A DNA stretch of 64,000 nt from NCBI GenBank assembly GCA_022393335.1, contig JAJEKB010000831.1, forward strand, positions 109,491 to 173,490, written 5' to 3'. The stretch is from Macrotrachela quadricornifera (Eukaryota; Rotifera; Eurotatoria; Philodinida; Philodinidae). The notes under the pieces are model-generated. The model made no database searches. It saw nothing but the letters and a program-made list of their open reading frames with translations, and was not told the DNA's origin. The stretch's first letter is position 1, and each line of letters opens with the position of its first letter. This document shows, in pieces, positions 30,208 to 42,825 of this stretch. The position numbers were made by a program, and so were the translations under genes.

Positions 30208-33029
30208 ATGTTAATCAAAATTATTCCTCTACTATTTATCATTCAAATATCTTATTCATATAAAACAACTCCAACCTCATGGGTATGTACAGATTCAACA
30301 AATGAAACAAGTGGAATACTTCCATCATGTTTACCCGGTTATGTTATTGATATAGAAAATGTTATTTATGAATCAACTATTAATAATGAATGTTCTGGTG
30401 CAACATTATGTCGTATAGAAAATAAAAATCCACTTTTATTTGCATGTAATCGTAAACGTACATGTCAAGTTGATAAAAGAAATTTACATTATTATATTAA
30501 TTCAACATGTGGGTCAACAGTAAGATTAACTAGTCAATATCGTTGTTTACCTATTATACAAGAACAAAAAGATCATTTATGTGAAATATCAACAACACGT
30601 CGAATTCGATCAGGTGATATTAATTTATCATGTGAAAGAAATTATCGTTTATATATAACAATGGCAATTATTGGTATAAGTATTAAATCACAAGATGATA
30701 TAAATAAAAATCGTTTTATTTGTAATAAAAATACACAAACAGTATGTAATTATAATGTACCAAATGCTTATCGAGATGTATGTAATAATCAATTAATACA
30801 AGGAAATGGTGAACAATGTAAAATAAAATATAATGAACGACCTATGCTAAAAGATTGTCCATATGGAATGACATCAAATTTTTCTATGGTTGAATATTTA
30901 TGTATTCCAGGTAGAATTATTAATTTTTTTTTGTTTTATTAAAAATTAAAAAAAAAAACAAATGTTTCTTTTTTATATAGGTGATGGTATAATTGATGAT
31001 CTTCCACGTAGTGATATTTGTTCAGTAGATATATCTGAACGTATAACTGTTGATCGTGGTTTATTACATTCACCTAATTATCCTCAATCATTAGGTAAAT
31101 ATTTATCATGTAAAAAACAATTATATATATCACGTGAATCACGTATACGTTTATTTATGCTTGAAAAATCAATTGAATATTTTCATGAATTTAATATTTA
31201 TATATTAAATAATAATTATATATTAAATCGTAATGAATTAATTGATATAAATATAACAAATCAATATAATAATGATATAATTGAGTTTCAATTAAAAACA
31301 AATCATGTTGGTGATGGAAATTTTTTACTTTATTTTCAAAGTAAATTTTGTTTTTTTTTTGTGTTAATTTATTTTTATTATTATTATTTATTTATTTTAG
31401 TTGATTCACGTTTATCAGAAAATGCACCATTTATTCTTGAACCTGACAAGAAAATTAATGAAAATAATCAATCAGGAAAAACATCATTTAAACGAGATTG
31501 GGGTAAATTATATATATTTACATAAATAATTGTTTGTTGATGTCTAAATAAAAGAAAATTATACATTTTCTTTTGTATAATAAAATAATTTGAAATATAT
31601 TATAATAAGATTTAAGAAATTTTTTTTCTATACTATTTGATCATATTTCAAGTAATATAATGATAAGAAATTTTCGATAAGACTTTTTTCATCGGTATTT
31701 GTGCCCATTGTAAGTTTTCCGTTGCAGTTTTTAATTACTTGAAGTATGTTCAAATAGCATAGAAAGTTTCTTAAAGCTTATGATAATATATTAAGGTATC
31801 AGAACATGAACTTTTGACACGCCTAATATCAAATTATAATAATCAATTTTTTTTATTTTTTTTTATATAGGAATTGCTATTGGATGCATTGTTGGTCTTC
31901 TTCTTGTTTTACTTCTTATAGCTGCTATTTTTATTCTAGTTAGAATTTCAAAGTAAATTTATATTTTTTGATTATTCTATAAAAAAAAAATATTTAATTT
32001 TAGGCGTCGTCGAGCACGTTCTCGTAGATATTTAAAAAGCGATGATGATCATCGTCAACATCTTAATGCACCAGGAATGTCTTCTGCTCATCGTCATAAT
32101 ACAAAAGAACTTCACACTGAACAACCATATTTAGCTTCATCATCTCCAACAATTCTTCCATCATCATCAGTTAATGGTCATAATCGACCACATTCAGCAT
32201 CATCAACAACATCATCAATAATAGTTCATCAAATAAATGATGGTATGTCCGATCGTGAATCTCTTATTAAACCAATTGGTCAAATACAATCTCGCTCAAA
32301 TCAACCAGATACAACTATAGATAATTTTTATGAAGAAATTAAAGAACAACAACAACAAACAGCTTCAGCTTTAGGTATAAATGGTAATAAAAATGATATA
32401 ATAAATCCTTATCTTGAAGCAAAATCTATTGAACAAAAAAAAAATTTTTTTCAAGGTAATAATAAATCATCGCAACCAATTCGTGATCATCATGAGGTAT
32501 TTTATTATGAATGTGAAGAATAAATAGTTTGCACTATGCAAAAGCACATGCTTCTTCTTTTTTCGTTATCTTATTGAGAATGATATTTATATGTGTATAT
32601 ATATATATTTATATATAGTCATAACTATCCTTTCGTTTTGTATTTGTTCCGCCATTTTTTTCTAGTCGCCTTATTCTATAGTATCTTTTGTGTGTGTGTG
32701 TGTGTATTTATATCTTATGTCGTGCAAAAATAAAAAAAAATCAATTATGATTGATTTTATAACTATATATTGCTTTACTTCTTTTGCTTAATGCTTAATC
32801 ACTATGCATGGCCACTAATTAGTTTTAGATACTTATTTGAGAATTAATTGTTATTTAGAATGAAGCACGTTATCAACAACCAAAATCATCAAATATTGCT
32901 AATGAACAAATAAATCGTACAAAAAAACCGCCACCTAAAATTCCACCACAAAGAATGGATATCAAACATCCAGAACCAAGTGCACCACCATTACATCTTA
33001 TAGAAAATATTAATTCAAAAATAAATTAA
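30208..33029 (+). CDS. Single-pass receptor with two SUEL-lectin-like modules and a CUB domain
   Basis: Likely cell-surface carbohydrate- or ligand-binding receptor. Exons 30208-30910, 30981-31340, 31401-31502, 31871-31952, 32004-32496 and 32859-33029 give 636 residues. The start at 30208 places a signal peptide first (MLIKIIPLLFIIQISYSY); an in-frame ATG at 30181 would put charged residues ahead of it. Two Cys-rich galactose-binding-lectin (SUEL) modules follow; the first has FACNRKRTC then CGSTVRLTSQYRCLP, the second is similar but more divergent. Exon 2 begins with a CUB-like domain (LLHSPNYPQSLGKY). The transmembrane helix IGCIVGLLLVLLLIAAIFIL is encoded by its own small exon, followed by the stop-transfer sequence KRRRARSRR. 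The cytoplasmic tail is Ser/Gln-rich and ends with a proline-rich SH3-like motif (KKPPPKIPPQ). Reading through the donor at 32497 gives a shorter alternative tail ending at 32523. The nearest known architecture is EVA-1-like; orthology is unproven. Confidence 0.82.
32689..32706. repeat. (TG)n microsatellite
   Basis: Nine TG units in the last intron of the receptor gene, preceded by an AT repeat near 32600. Confidence 0.9.
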
Positions 33030-34816
33030 TATTTCTATAATAAAATATAATTATTCAAATACATGCTTATTTAAATAAAGCATATTTTCTTTTTCTTATT
33101 ACACTGCCATTTTATTTGTTTTTATCTGAATGAAATTTTTAATGTTTAGAATTGAATTATTTTTCCCTTTTCTTTAAATATTCATTGTTTTCTGTGTGCA
33201 AATGAACAAAACCATTGTACCTCTAGTCTATTTTTTTTTATTATTTAATTCTAATCTCTAATTTTCCCAATTTAATACAATGCAATTTTTATTGTATTTG
33301 AAATAAAATTTATTTATTTAAACTTGTCAAATTATAGGATAATTTAACCATTATTTTTCTATAATCATATAGATTAAGATCTTCAAAACTTGATGGATAT
33401 ACATATAAACAAAAATTATATTAAGAATATATGTTATTTATAATTTTTTTTTGCTATTTGACGATTAGATACATATTCATTTGTATAAAAATTTCTGTGA
33501 CTATGTATTTGAGATAATTATGGTGATATTCCATTATGTTTTTTTTTAACTAAACAATACGCGTAAAAACAATCTTTTTGATTATTGCAGGAATTTAACT
33601 ACTTTTTTAAGCCTTTAAAACTCTCGAGAAATCCTAAGTCATAAATAGATTTCATATGATATTATCAGTGGCTATCAGATTTAGATCTACGATTGCAATA
33701 ATAGATCAAAATCATTATTCACTTTAAAATAAAAGACACAAAATTAAGACTCACTAAACATATTCATCTTGAACTGGGCTTCTAGAATCTTGTAAAAGTA
33801 TGTGTTTAAAATAAGCTAGATAATCATCAATTACAATAACTTAGCATGTGTTATAAATAAAAGGAACGAATTCAATATCTATTGTTTCCTTCGAAAGAAT
33901 ATTTCAACTTAATAAAGTCTTCGTTTGTAATATTGAATTAATATGATTTTATTTTGAGAATTATTTCTAAAAAAAAAGTGTATAACAAATAAGATATCAA
34001 TCAATTTGATACTAATACACAAAATATTTTATCTTATTGATAGTTATTTTAAACAATTATATTCTTACCAAGCAACAAAGTCTAGTTAAAAGAATAATGT
34101 TTATTCAGCAAAATAAGAGCAATGCGAAAATAACATATGTTACATGCAATTGTATATTCTTTTTTTTTTCCTTCTCTATTATTTACCGCAATATATTGTT
34201 AGTTTTGGTCTCAGTCAACATCGTCAAAATGATATGCAACCGAGAGAGAAAATGGTTTCATTTTTTTTTCCTTTATATCATTATTTTTGTCAGTTTTGTA
34301 CAAAACAACAAAAAAAAAAAATTCAATCATCAGACCAAAGAAGACCAATTAGTTTGATGTAGCATGCTTAGTTTATATTGTTAACAAAAATATATATATA
34401 TATTTAGTTTATTTATGTTCTCGTTGTCCTTAGAAGAGAACGGCAGTAAGCTTATGGAAGGTCGTAGTCTACCATCTATCTTTTAACATATGTTTTTCTG
34501 TAATAATACAATCGATAATGAGAGAAAGCAAAAGAAAAATGAAGCGCAACGACAAAGAAGGCGAGTATGATTAAATGCGAATCTTTCTCGTCAAACGGAC
34601 GTTGTGTCAAGGCAAAATGTATTTTTTTTATGCTGAAAGAGCAAAGAAATACGACAAAAAGAAAAAAAGAAAGAGACAAAAACAACCAAGTTACATATAG
34701 AAACAAAAAATGTTTTCTTTCTATCCGTCGTCGACGGCCAAGACAGCAAGCTCGGGGGTATGAAAGAAGAGGAAAAAAAAAGAAGGAAGGTTCTCGTTGT
34801 TGTTGGGTACTGCGAG

Positions 34817-35059
34817 TATAAAGGCATCGAGAGAGACAGACAAACTATCAGCACTGCGACAGAACGTAATCAGCAGTCAGTTCTTCTGTCTCTCTCTCTC
34901 TCTCTCTCTTTCTGCAGGGTAACGACAGAAGAGAACACGATTACATTTGCAGTCTCATATTCAGTATTAACACACGGCATTTGTCTAGCAACAAACCCTG
35001 CTAATGTTATCATTTGATGAATTAAAAAAAAACAGCTAAATTCTTCACTAACAATAAAT
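34817..35059 (+). promoter_or_regulatory. Candidate TATA promoter and untranslated first exon
   Basis: TATAAA at 34817-34822 is followed 32 bases later by an initiator-like TCAGCA at 34849. Beyond it lie a (TC)n tract at 34889-34909 and a possible exon ending at 35059 before GTAAGT at 35060. No open frame of coding character follows, so the transcript would be untranslated or continue across a long intron. The nearest plus-strand coding gene is PARG, almost 8 kb away. Confidence 0.35.
34889..34909 (+). repeat. (TC)n microsatellite
   Basis: About ten TC units inside a promoter-like island, ending just before a CTGCAG that could act as a splice acceptor. Confidence 0.9.
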
Positions 35060-36538
35060 GTAAGTAAAAAAAAAACTAATACTAATATAACAAATTTTGT
35101 TCCAATATCACGTCATATATTTTCTTTTTCGTTTCATTTTTTTATTTATTAATAAAAACAATGATCATGTAATTTTTTTTAAAAATCAATCAACAAAATA
35201 CCAAACTTTTTCGCTTAGTTAACAATCGAAAGATAAAACAATTTATAGCATATTTATCTTTATGTACCTTTTTCTTACTTGATATATATACATAGTGGTG
35301 AAAGGAATAATAATATTTTTTATTTTAATGTTTTACATACTATAGGAATAAATCAGAAGATTTTTTAAATGATATTTTTTTTACTAATAATATATCTATA
35401 AATGATATCGGAACAATATATTCAAATTAAAAAAAAAAACATTATAAATTATTTAAAGAATAGTTCTAGACAATCTATTTAATCATAATAATTAATTTTG
35501 AAATATATGAAATTTTACTTTTTTTTTTTTATAAATGAAGAATAGATTCAAAAATATTTTATAATGATATTTGTTTTAATTTTCGTTTTAAATGAAGCTT
35601 ATATTCATGTAAAAGAATATGTGTATAAAATATTAATACAAAAAATTCTTTCAGTAAAACAAATATTATTTACAGATTTATTTGACAATTTTGTTTTTAA
35701 TTAATTATGTATAGGTATCTGGGACATTAAAAAAAGTAGTTTCCATTGAGAAATATGTAAATAAATTATGCTTTAGTCTAGAGCTCTCAATAGGATTTCC
35801 TAACAAAATGTAGATATATACAGCTAATCAAGAAAAGAAATTTTTAATGTCGACTTTTGACTTCCTAGTTTTAGTAGTCCAACATAAGTAATGTGCATAT
35901 TTACTTGAAGCTAAATAAGGTTTACAATCTCAAGAATGAAAAAAATCATCTGGATATATATTATAGCAACTGAAAAAGACCTATAAGCTCTAGCTGTAAG
36001 AATTCCCAAAGATGAAGTCTCATAAACTACATAAAAGTAAAACGACTATCCATATTAATTAAAAATTATTTGTTATTAAATAGAAATTTTTCGATGCATA
36101 GCCTTGAGATTTATTGTAAACTATTCTATTAATTTTGTTCTCATTTATTTATTTGATCGATTGAACTAAACTTGTAAAAAATTCCATAAGAATGAAATAT
36201 CTATATCATAAAGATTAATTGTCTATATGATGATATGAAATAAATTCTGAAAGTTAGTATTGCTGTCAGTTGTAAGAAGGTTTTCAACTGAACTAGACAG
36301 AATAATATATCATTTAATATACACAAAAAAATTTCTTGTAATAGTTAGTCAATTTCGAGATTGTTTTACAAAAACTATGCATTTGAATAATTATAGAAAT
36401 GTTTTATAATTTTTCTTTTTACTTTTACTTTGATTTAAATTTCTTATTTTTGTAATTATATATAAATGTATGCTTACAATCCAAAAGAAAAAATATAAAA
36501 ATCAACCAATTGCTATTGATCGAGCATCAGCTGGTTTA

Positions 36539-36568
36539 CTTCTATTGGTTGACGGTAGTCAATAGAAG
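36539..36568. repeat. Short inverted repeat with CCAAT-type elements
   Basis: CTTCTATTG and CAATAGAAG form a perfect 9-bp inverted repeat 12 bases apart, and another CCAAT element (ACCAATTG) lies upstream near 36505. The arrangement resembles a promoter-proximal CCAAT cluster. Confidence 0.5.
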
Positions 36569-37750
36569 TATTGATTCTCTTCGTTCTTGTTCGTGAAAAC
36601 GATAGAGAACAACTCGACAACTAATAATAGTAATAACAACAGCGAAAAGAAGAAAAAAAAAAGAAAGTAAATGATAAAGATAAAAAAAACCTAAGATGAG
36701 TTATATGAAATGAAGTGAAGAGAATGTAGTTTATTTTTCATTTATTTATAATATTAATTTATATTAGTTCATGGATGATAAACTTACGAATAAGGTAATT
36801 TGAATAGAATATTATTCAATGATTGAATAAATTTTACATTATACGAAACTGGTTTTACATCCTTCTCTTAAGAATAATAGGATTTTTATATCCATAAATT
36901 ACGAGAAAAGAAGGATAAATTACTTTCTATTTTGGAAACTTTGTATTAATATGCAGATTAAAAAAGTTATCTGGTAGTGATAATTGCTCACCTTTGACAT
37001 GAAAGGTATATTTTCATGTCGTAAAAGTTAAATACTTAAAAATAATATTTGATATGGATATTACTTACAATTGAATATTGACTTTATATGTGCCATGTCT
37101 TTCAATATTTGTCAAACAAAATAAGTAATCATATTTGAAGAATAATTTGAGAATATTTCTATTGTAATTATTTTCGATATATAGAAAAAAAATCTTATCT
37201 TTTATATACTTTGATTTATTCTCGAAGTTTTTATCAAAATCTTGATAATTTATTGAATAGGAACTTGTTTATCCGATTAAAAATTATTAATCTTACAGAT
37301 TTATGAAATAGTTACCTAATTTATTTTATTTATTATCGAAATATCTATAGTCAAGGTAACTGAAAATATATTTAAAATTTATACACCTTATCTAGTTTGA
37401 TATATTACAAAAATTATCAACAATATAGTGTGTATGTTATGCATGACACATTTGCATGTATGCATATCTTAATATATATGTATCCCATGATATTTTATCC
37501 ATTCTTTATCATCAGCTATTTTCGTATTATTTTATGCAAACGATTATTCAGTACAAAATACCAAAAAACTTGACTTGTTTCTTCTAAAAAAAATTCATAC
37601 ATAAAAAACCATTGAGTCTCTATATAGATCATTGTTTTTCTATTTTCTTTTTTTTTTTTCTTATATATTATCATCATTGTTATTTTGCGTTTCTTACAAG
37701 GACATACTGACGGCAGCAAAAATACTGTTTGTCTTTCTTCGCTGTGCGTA

Positions 37751-37779
37751 TGTGTGCGTGTGTGTGTGTGCGCGCGCGC
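37751..37779. repeat. GT/GC alternating purine-pyrimidine tract
   Basis: A run of alternating G-T steps passes into alternating C-G steps, the type of sequence that can adopt Z-DNA. It is unusual in such an AT-rich region and lies just upstream of an initiator-like CTCAGCCG. Confidence 0.8.
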
Positions 37780-38391
37780 TTATATGTAAGACTCAGCCGT
37801 CCGACCAGATGATTTCTGCAGGAGCGTTTACTTGTTTTGACAGTTCGACGCTTTTCTGCGGTAAATACAATGCATTCTCTATCTTTCTCTCTTTCTTTTT
37901 ATCGTAACCACAACTATGAAAGAAAAAAAAGAAGAAATATTTTTGCCTTTGCAAGTTTCATTACTTTCTTTTCTCTTCATAAACACGACACATTCGAGAG
38001 AAAGACGAATATACCAAAATATTCTATAGAAAAAAAAAAGGAAAGAAGAAAAAGAAGAATGCACTTGATCATAATATTTTTGTTCTTTGAAACAAAAAAA
38101 AAAAAAAACAAGAAAAAGAGGAAAACATAACGATAATAATAAAAACCTACTTTGTTAATTTTTATATCATTTGGAATAGAAATAAACGATTATTACAACG
38201 TAAAAGATCACAAATGATTATTTAACGGTAATATATACATTTATAAGTAAATTTTTATTTTTATCGAAGTTCTTTTAACAATTTACCATGAACGTAATAG
38301 TCCTTGACATAATGCATGCAATTAAAAATGAATAGATAAGTCAAACACAAACTGTAAATGAATAATAATTGTTTATATGAAATATTTTCAA

Positions 38392-38394
<3 letters not shown>

Positions 38395-38424
<30 letters not shown>
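38395..38424. repeat. (AT)15 microsatellite
   Basis: Fifteen perfect AT units. Shorter AT runs recur at about 8060, 38615, 38800 and 51090. Confidence 0.95.
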
Positions 38425-38429
<5 letters not shown>

Positions 38430-40234
38430 TTATTGTTAGTTTTTTTTCAAATCGATTATAATAATTATTTTTTATCTAATTTGTTTTCGTTCTGATATAC
38501 TGATTAATGAAAGAAAAAAAAAGCGCTTATTTTATTAAAGTTTCTCTTTTCCAAATTTATAAGTAAGTCAAATCTAGTCGTTGAAAACAAATTGACAACA
38601 ACATCATACAATATATATATATATAAAAGAGAAAATTTAAATACCTCAATGATGTAAAAACAAAAAAAGAAATGAGAGAAAAGCAAAGAAAGTATAGTCG
38701 TGCTTTTTTTTTGTTGTGTTCTGTTTTTTACTCAGTCAGTTGCTCGACACCATCATCATTTATTATACCCCCCTTTCCTTTACCAGTAAAAGTAACATAT
38801 ATATATATATATATATTGTGTATTATTATTAAAAATAATTTTATTTTATTTTATTTTTTTATTCTAGATAAAATCTTCAATTTTATTTTATGAATGTTAT
38901 AATACAATGTTTTGACTGACCCTGAGACCCTAATTTGAGAATGATATTGATTCTCTCAGGTTTCGGTCTCCGGTTCGATCATTCATTATAAATGCAGAAT
39001 GTTATATATGTACTAATTCTAGCTATCATCGATCATAAGAAAATAAACAAATGTCTTTGATAAAGATTCTATTTTTATCAATCAAGATTATTGATGATAG
39101 AAACAATAAAACAATTTTTCATTTGTATATAACATAAAACAAAGACAAAAAATAACAAGAATGTATTCTTCAATTTTTATTAATCAATACTAATTATTAA
39201 AATTTTAGGTTTTATTTAATATAGAAATAGAATAAAGAAATTCTCATGATTTATCTTTAAATTAATTCAGTTTTTAATATCTACAGAAACGTTTGTAGAG
39301 ATTAATGATATCGATATATATTACTAGATAGAAAATTCAAAATATTATTTACAAATAAATTTATTCAAAATTTGTTCATTATTAAACGTTTATTCATACT
39401 ATTGTTAAAATACTTTCTAAACAATATAACCATTCAATTATATTGTCTATTAACTAATTATTTAATCTGTACAACTAACATAATATTTTTCGAATTATAA
39501 AAAATCTTATGAATTAATAACAAATATTTACTCAATTATATTTTCATTGTATAATGACATAATTTGATTCAATATATATTGAATGTATTTTCTGAATATA
39601 TTCATTTTTTTATTTTGTAAAATTTTATATTTTAAATGAATATTTCTTACATAGTAGTTATTTCACACCTATTTCTCGATAAGAAATCTAATACAAAACA
39701 AAAAATATTTCATTCCGATATACATGTCTCTTTTAACATATTTCACCTTTATGATGATTTCGTTTTTTGATAGGAGATAAAGCTATTTTTTTTTTATATT
39801 GTTTATCAGTCACTCATATTTCCCAAATAATTTATAATTCTATTTTTATCGTAATATTATTCTTGTACGCATCGATTCATTAGTAAAATTTGTATTGAAT
39901 CAATACTTTTTTTGTTTTCTATATAATAATTTTTGTTATTTAACATGAAATTAATTTAAATCTCTTATGTCAATTATTCGATTGACATTAAATAAAAATA
40001 TAATCTAGAAAACGATTTCATATTAGTTTTTTTTTCTTCTTAAAGAATAGCAATTATTATGTGAATTATATCTAACTTTTTATTCTTTCATTTGAATACA
40101 GAATTTTTTATAATTAATTTATGAACATATTTGCATTTTGCAAAAGTATTACAAATTCTTCATGAGATAATTCTTTCAGATTTTCCAATCAAATAATGAC
40201 AAGTTTTGATCAATCACAATTAGAATAGGTTTGT

Positions 40235-41092
40235 TTACTTGAACTGCATAACAGTTTTTTGTCGTTGATATATAAATTCGTTCGAATGAGATGAAGGATG
40301 AGATAAATAATCATAATATGTATTATACCATCGATCAAGAAATGTCCAAAATGTTGACATATTCTTTCGACCAAGTTGATGATGATAATAATGACCAACT
40401 GAACCATGCCATACATAACGACTTAAACAATTCCAATTATGAAACATCCATGGAAAATCATAACCTGAATGACTATTTGTTGCTTCAAAATGTATTAATA
40501 GAATAGATACAAGACGAGTTAATGGATCCATTTGAAGTGGAATCATAGCTCCTAAGAAGAAGATAAGTCCAGCAACTGTTTCAAGTCCACTTGCATAAAA
40601 ACCATTCCAAGCATAAATATATCTTCCGCAACTAGCATGATGTTTCGCATGTGCTCGATGAAACAATGAAGCAATACGTGGATGTATATGAGTAACATGG
40701 TGAAATACATGAGTTAATATATCAAAAATAATAGTATAACCTACTGATTTCCATAACAACGTCCACCAAGTAGGTGCTTCATATGAATGATGATTAGGTT
40801 GATGAAATAACATTTCATATAGTACCAATGGAGCAATATGCCATTTGAGCATATTAAGAAATGATGATTTAATGTAATAAGCAATTTCTTTTGGTGACGT
40901 ATGCAAATCTCTTCGAATCTTATATTCTTTTCCTGGTAAATAATCAAGTTCGACAAGAGCATAGATACACATCAAAATTAAACACCATGTAATACGAATG
41001 ATATGTTCAGGCAAAAGATGATCCATATACCAATGTTGATTTGATAATGTTCCATGTACATAATCAAGAAATTTTGATGACATTTTACACAA
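40235..41092 (-). CDS. Fatty acid hydroxylase / sterol desaturase superfamily membrane enzyme
   Basis: Di-iron oxidoreductase of the endoplasmic reticulum type, acting on a lipid substrate that cannot be named from sequence. A single exon encodes 285 residues; a second in-frame Met (MSSKF) three residues in is an equally good start. At least four hydrophobic segments are visible. The histidine clusters of the family are present in order: THVFHHVTHIH, FHRAHAKHH, then NSHSGYD and GHYYHHQLGRKN. The spacing matches the superfamily (Pfam FA_hydroxylase), with the first box shifted relative to C5-sterol desaturases. The absence of introns contrasts with nearly every other gene here. The divergent neighbour is PARG, 1.73 kb away. 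Alternatives within the family (sterol C4 or C5 enzymes, cholesterol 25-hydroxylase-like) cannot be separated by eye. Confidence 0.88.
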   Translation of the reverse strand: MCKMSSKFLDYVHGTLSNQHWYMDHLLPEHIIRITWCLILMCIYALVELDYLPGKEYKIRRDLHTSPKEIAYYIKSSFLNMLKWHIAPLVLYEMLFHQPNHHSYEAPTWWTLLWKSVGYTIIFDILTHVFHHVTHIHPRIASLFHRAHAKHHASCGRYIYAWNGFYASGLETVAGLIFFLGAMIPLQMDPLTRLVSILLIHFEATNSHSGYDFPWMFHNWNCLSRYVWHGSVGHYYHHQLGRKNMSTFWTFLDRWYNTYYDYLSHPSSHSNEFIYQRQKTVMQFK

Positions 41093-42825
41093 CTATTCTA
41101 TTCAATAATGATGAAGAGAAATGTGACAACATCTCTTATCATATATTCAGTAGATTATTTTAAAATGACGTCAGCAACAGATACACTTCTGACTAATATA
41201 TTGAAGAACGAAGTACATAGTTTTTACTCTACTTGTTTGAATATTCTTGTTGTCATCCTGAAAAGGCTATTATAATTACTCATTATATATTATTTGAAAT
41301 AATTAAAGAACATATGTACAACTTGCTTTGATGGTATTTTTTTACATATACATTCATTTGAATTGTTTCATCATTCAAGTGATAGATCAGAAAGAGAATT
41401 ATGTTATATCATAATTTAAATTTTTTGTTCATTCATCATTGGAAGAAATAATAACAAACGATCACTCTTTCAAAGACAAAGTATAATTTATTATAGTACT
41501 AATATAAATATTTTAAAACTATTTCATTAAAAATCGTTCGAATTCTTTGATAGTTTTTATATTTACTGTTTTTGACTTGATATTTTACATCTAAGAAAGT
41601 ATTTCTCGTATGATTCAGATTTCGGCTGGAAACTGATAAGTCATTACGTGAGATACTTTATCATTGATAAAATATTTACTAATTATTACTGGTGTATGTA
41701 AGGTTGTGATCATGTTATAAACGTTAGTTTTCACGAAATTTCATTAAAAAAGAGAAGAAATAGTTGAAGAATATTAAGCCTCTTTGGATTGTCTAGATGT
41801 TTCTATTTGTTTCTTTAAGTATTATCTGATTATTATGACGAATATATCAATCATAAGTCTTAGTCTCTTTAATATTGAAAGGATATCATTGACCATTACT
41901 CATTTAATATTTAACTAATTTTATTGATTTTAATTTGTTGGTATTATGATTAAAGTGTTTCTATGGTAATCTTAGTTTTATTATATTCAAAGCAAACATA
42001 ATCGAACTTTTCCTATGTTATTTCTTTGTGCAATTGATGAATAACTACTACCGAAAAAATGAAGTCTGTAACTATTTCATATAACATGAAAACACTAGAA
42101 AAAAGAATCTTATTTTTGTACAAGTTTTTTTTTGCAAACAGTTGTATATCAAATCTATAATATTCTTTAAAATTTGTTTTTTTTTTTATTATGATGATTT
42201 ATTCAGTTTTTAATATCATTGAATTTTTGAAACTTTTTAAATTTTTAGATTTTTTATAATATTAAACAAAGAAATTTACATATTGCTTATTCTTTCTATT
42301 TTTATGCCATATGAATAGCTGTTTTTCTGTTCTTCCTACCGCATGTATGTCTCCACGAGTCGAGCATACAGAAAAAAAAAAAAATTCCTCAATAACACAA
42401 TATAAAAAGAATGAGAAAAAGAAAACATTGTTGATTCAGAGCACGAAAAAACACCTTCACTCAATGTTGGTCAAAACATCAATGTTCTTTTTTTTTGTGT
42501 ATCTATAGCCGAACATGCAGTTGTTACATTTTTACGTATTATTGAATAATTGATGAGATCTGATGTCAGTAAGAAACCTTCAAAGTTTTCATCTATAAGA
42601 ATAGTTTAACATCATAATATAGCTAAGCAACTAAAATTAATAATTATCAAACGAAATTTTGATGAAGAAAATATCTGTAATAATATACAGAATTTGAATA
42701 CATTTCTCTACGTTAGTAAATAGCAAATGTTAACGATCTAGCCGTATTTATTATTTATTTCAATTAAATTATTTTATTAGAAACTTTTAAATAGATTTAC
42801 TAAAATAAATTATATTAATTTTAAC
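41093..42825. other. Intergenic region between divergent hydroxylase and PARG genes
   Basis: A 1.7-kb AT-rich spacer that should contain both promoters. No coding ORF was recognised. Confidence 0.5.

Larger units (their letters stand above)
33030..40234. other. 7.2-kb gene-free region with promoter-like islands
   Basis: No coding exon with family resemblance was found on either strand between the receptor and the hydroxylase gene. Most of it is A/T-rich filler, but islands of mixed composition with pyrimidine runs and splice-donor-like GTAAGT sites lie at about 34550-35060, 36480-36620, 37690-37870 and 38690-38790. ORFs in these islands overlap on both strands and are low in complexity, so they are not called as genes. 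Confidence 0.55.

Noticed and set aside
34476..35017. Overlapping ORFs of 70-90 codons on both strands
   Set aside because: They overlap each other in several frames, are Lys/Arg/Ser/Phe-rich through A/T and TC runs, and show no family motif. The region reads better as a promoter and leader.
37632..38130. ORFs of 60-97 codons near the GT/GC tract
   Set aside because: Low-complexity products with alternating Cys-Val from the dinucleotide repeat and poly-Lys ends; not credible proteins.
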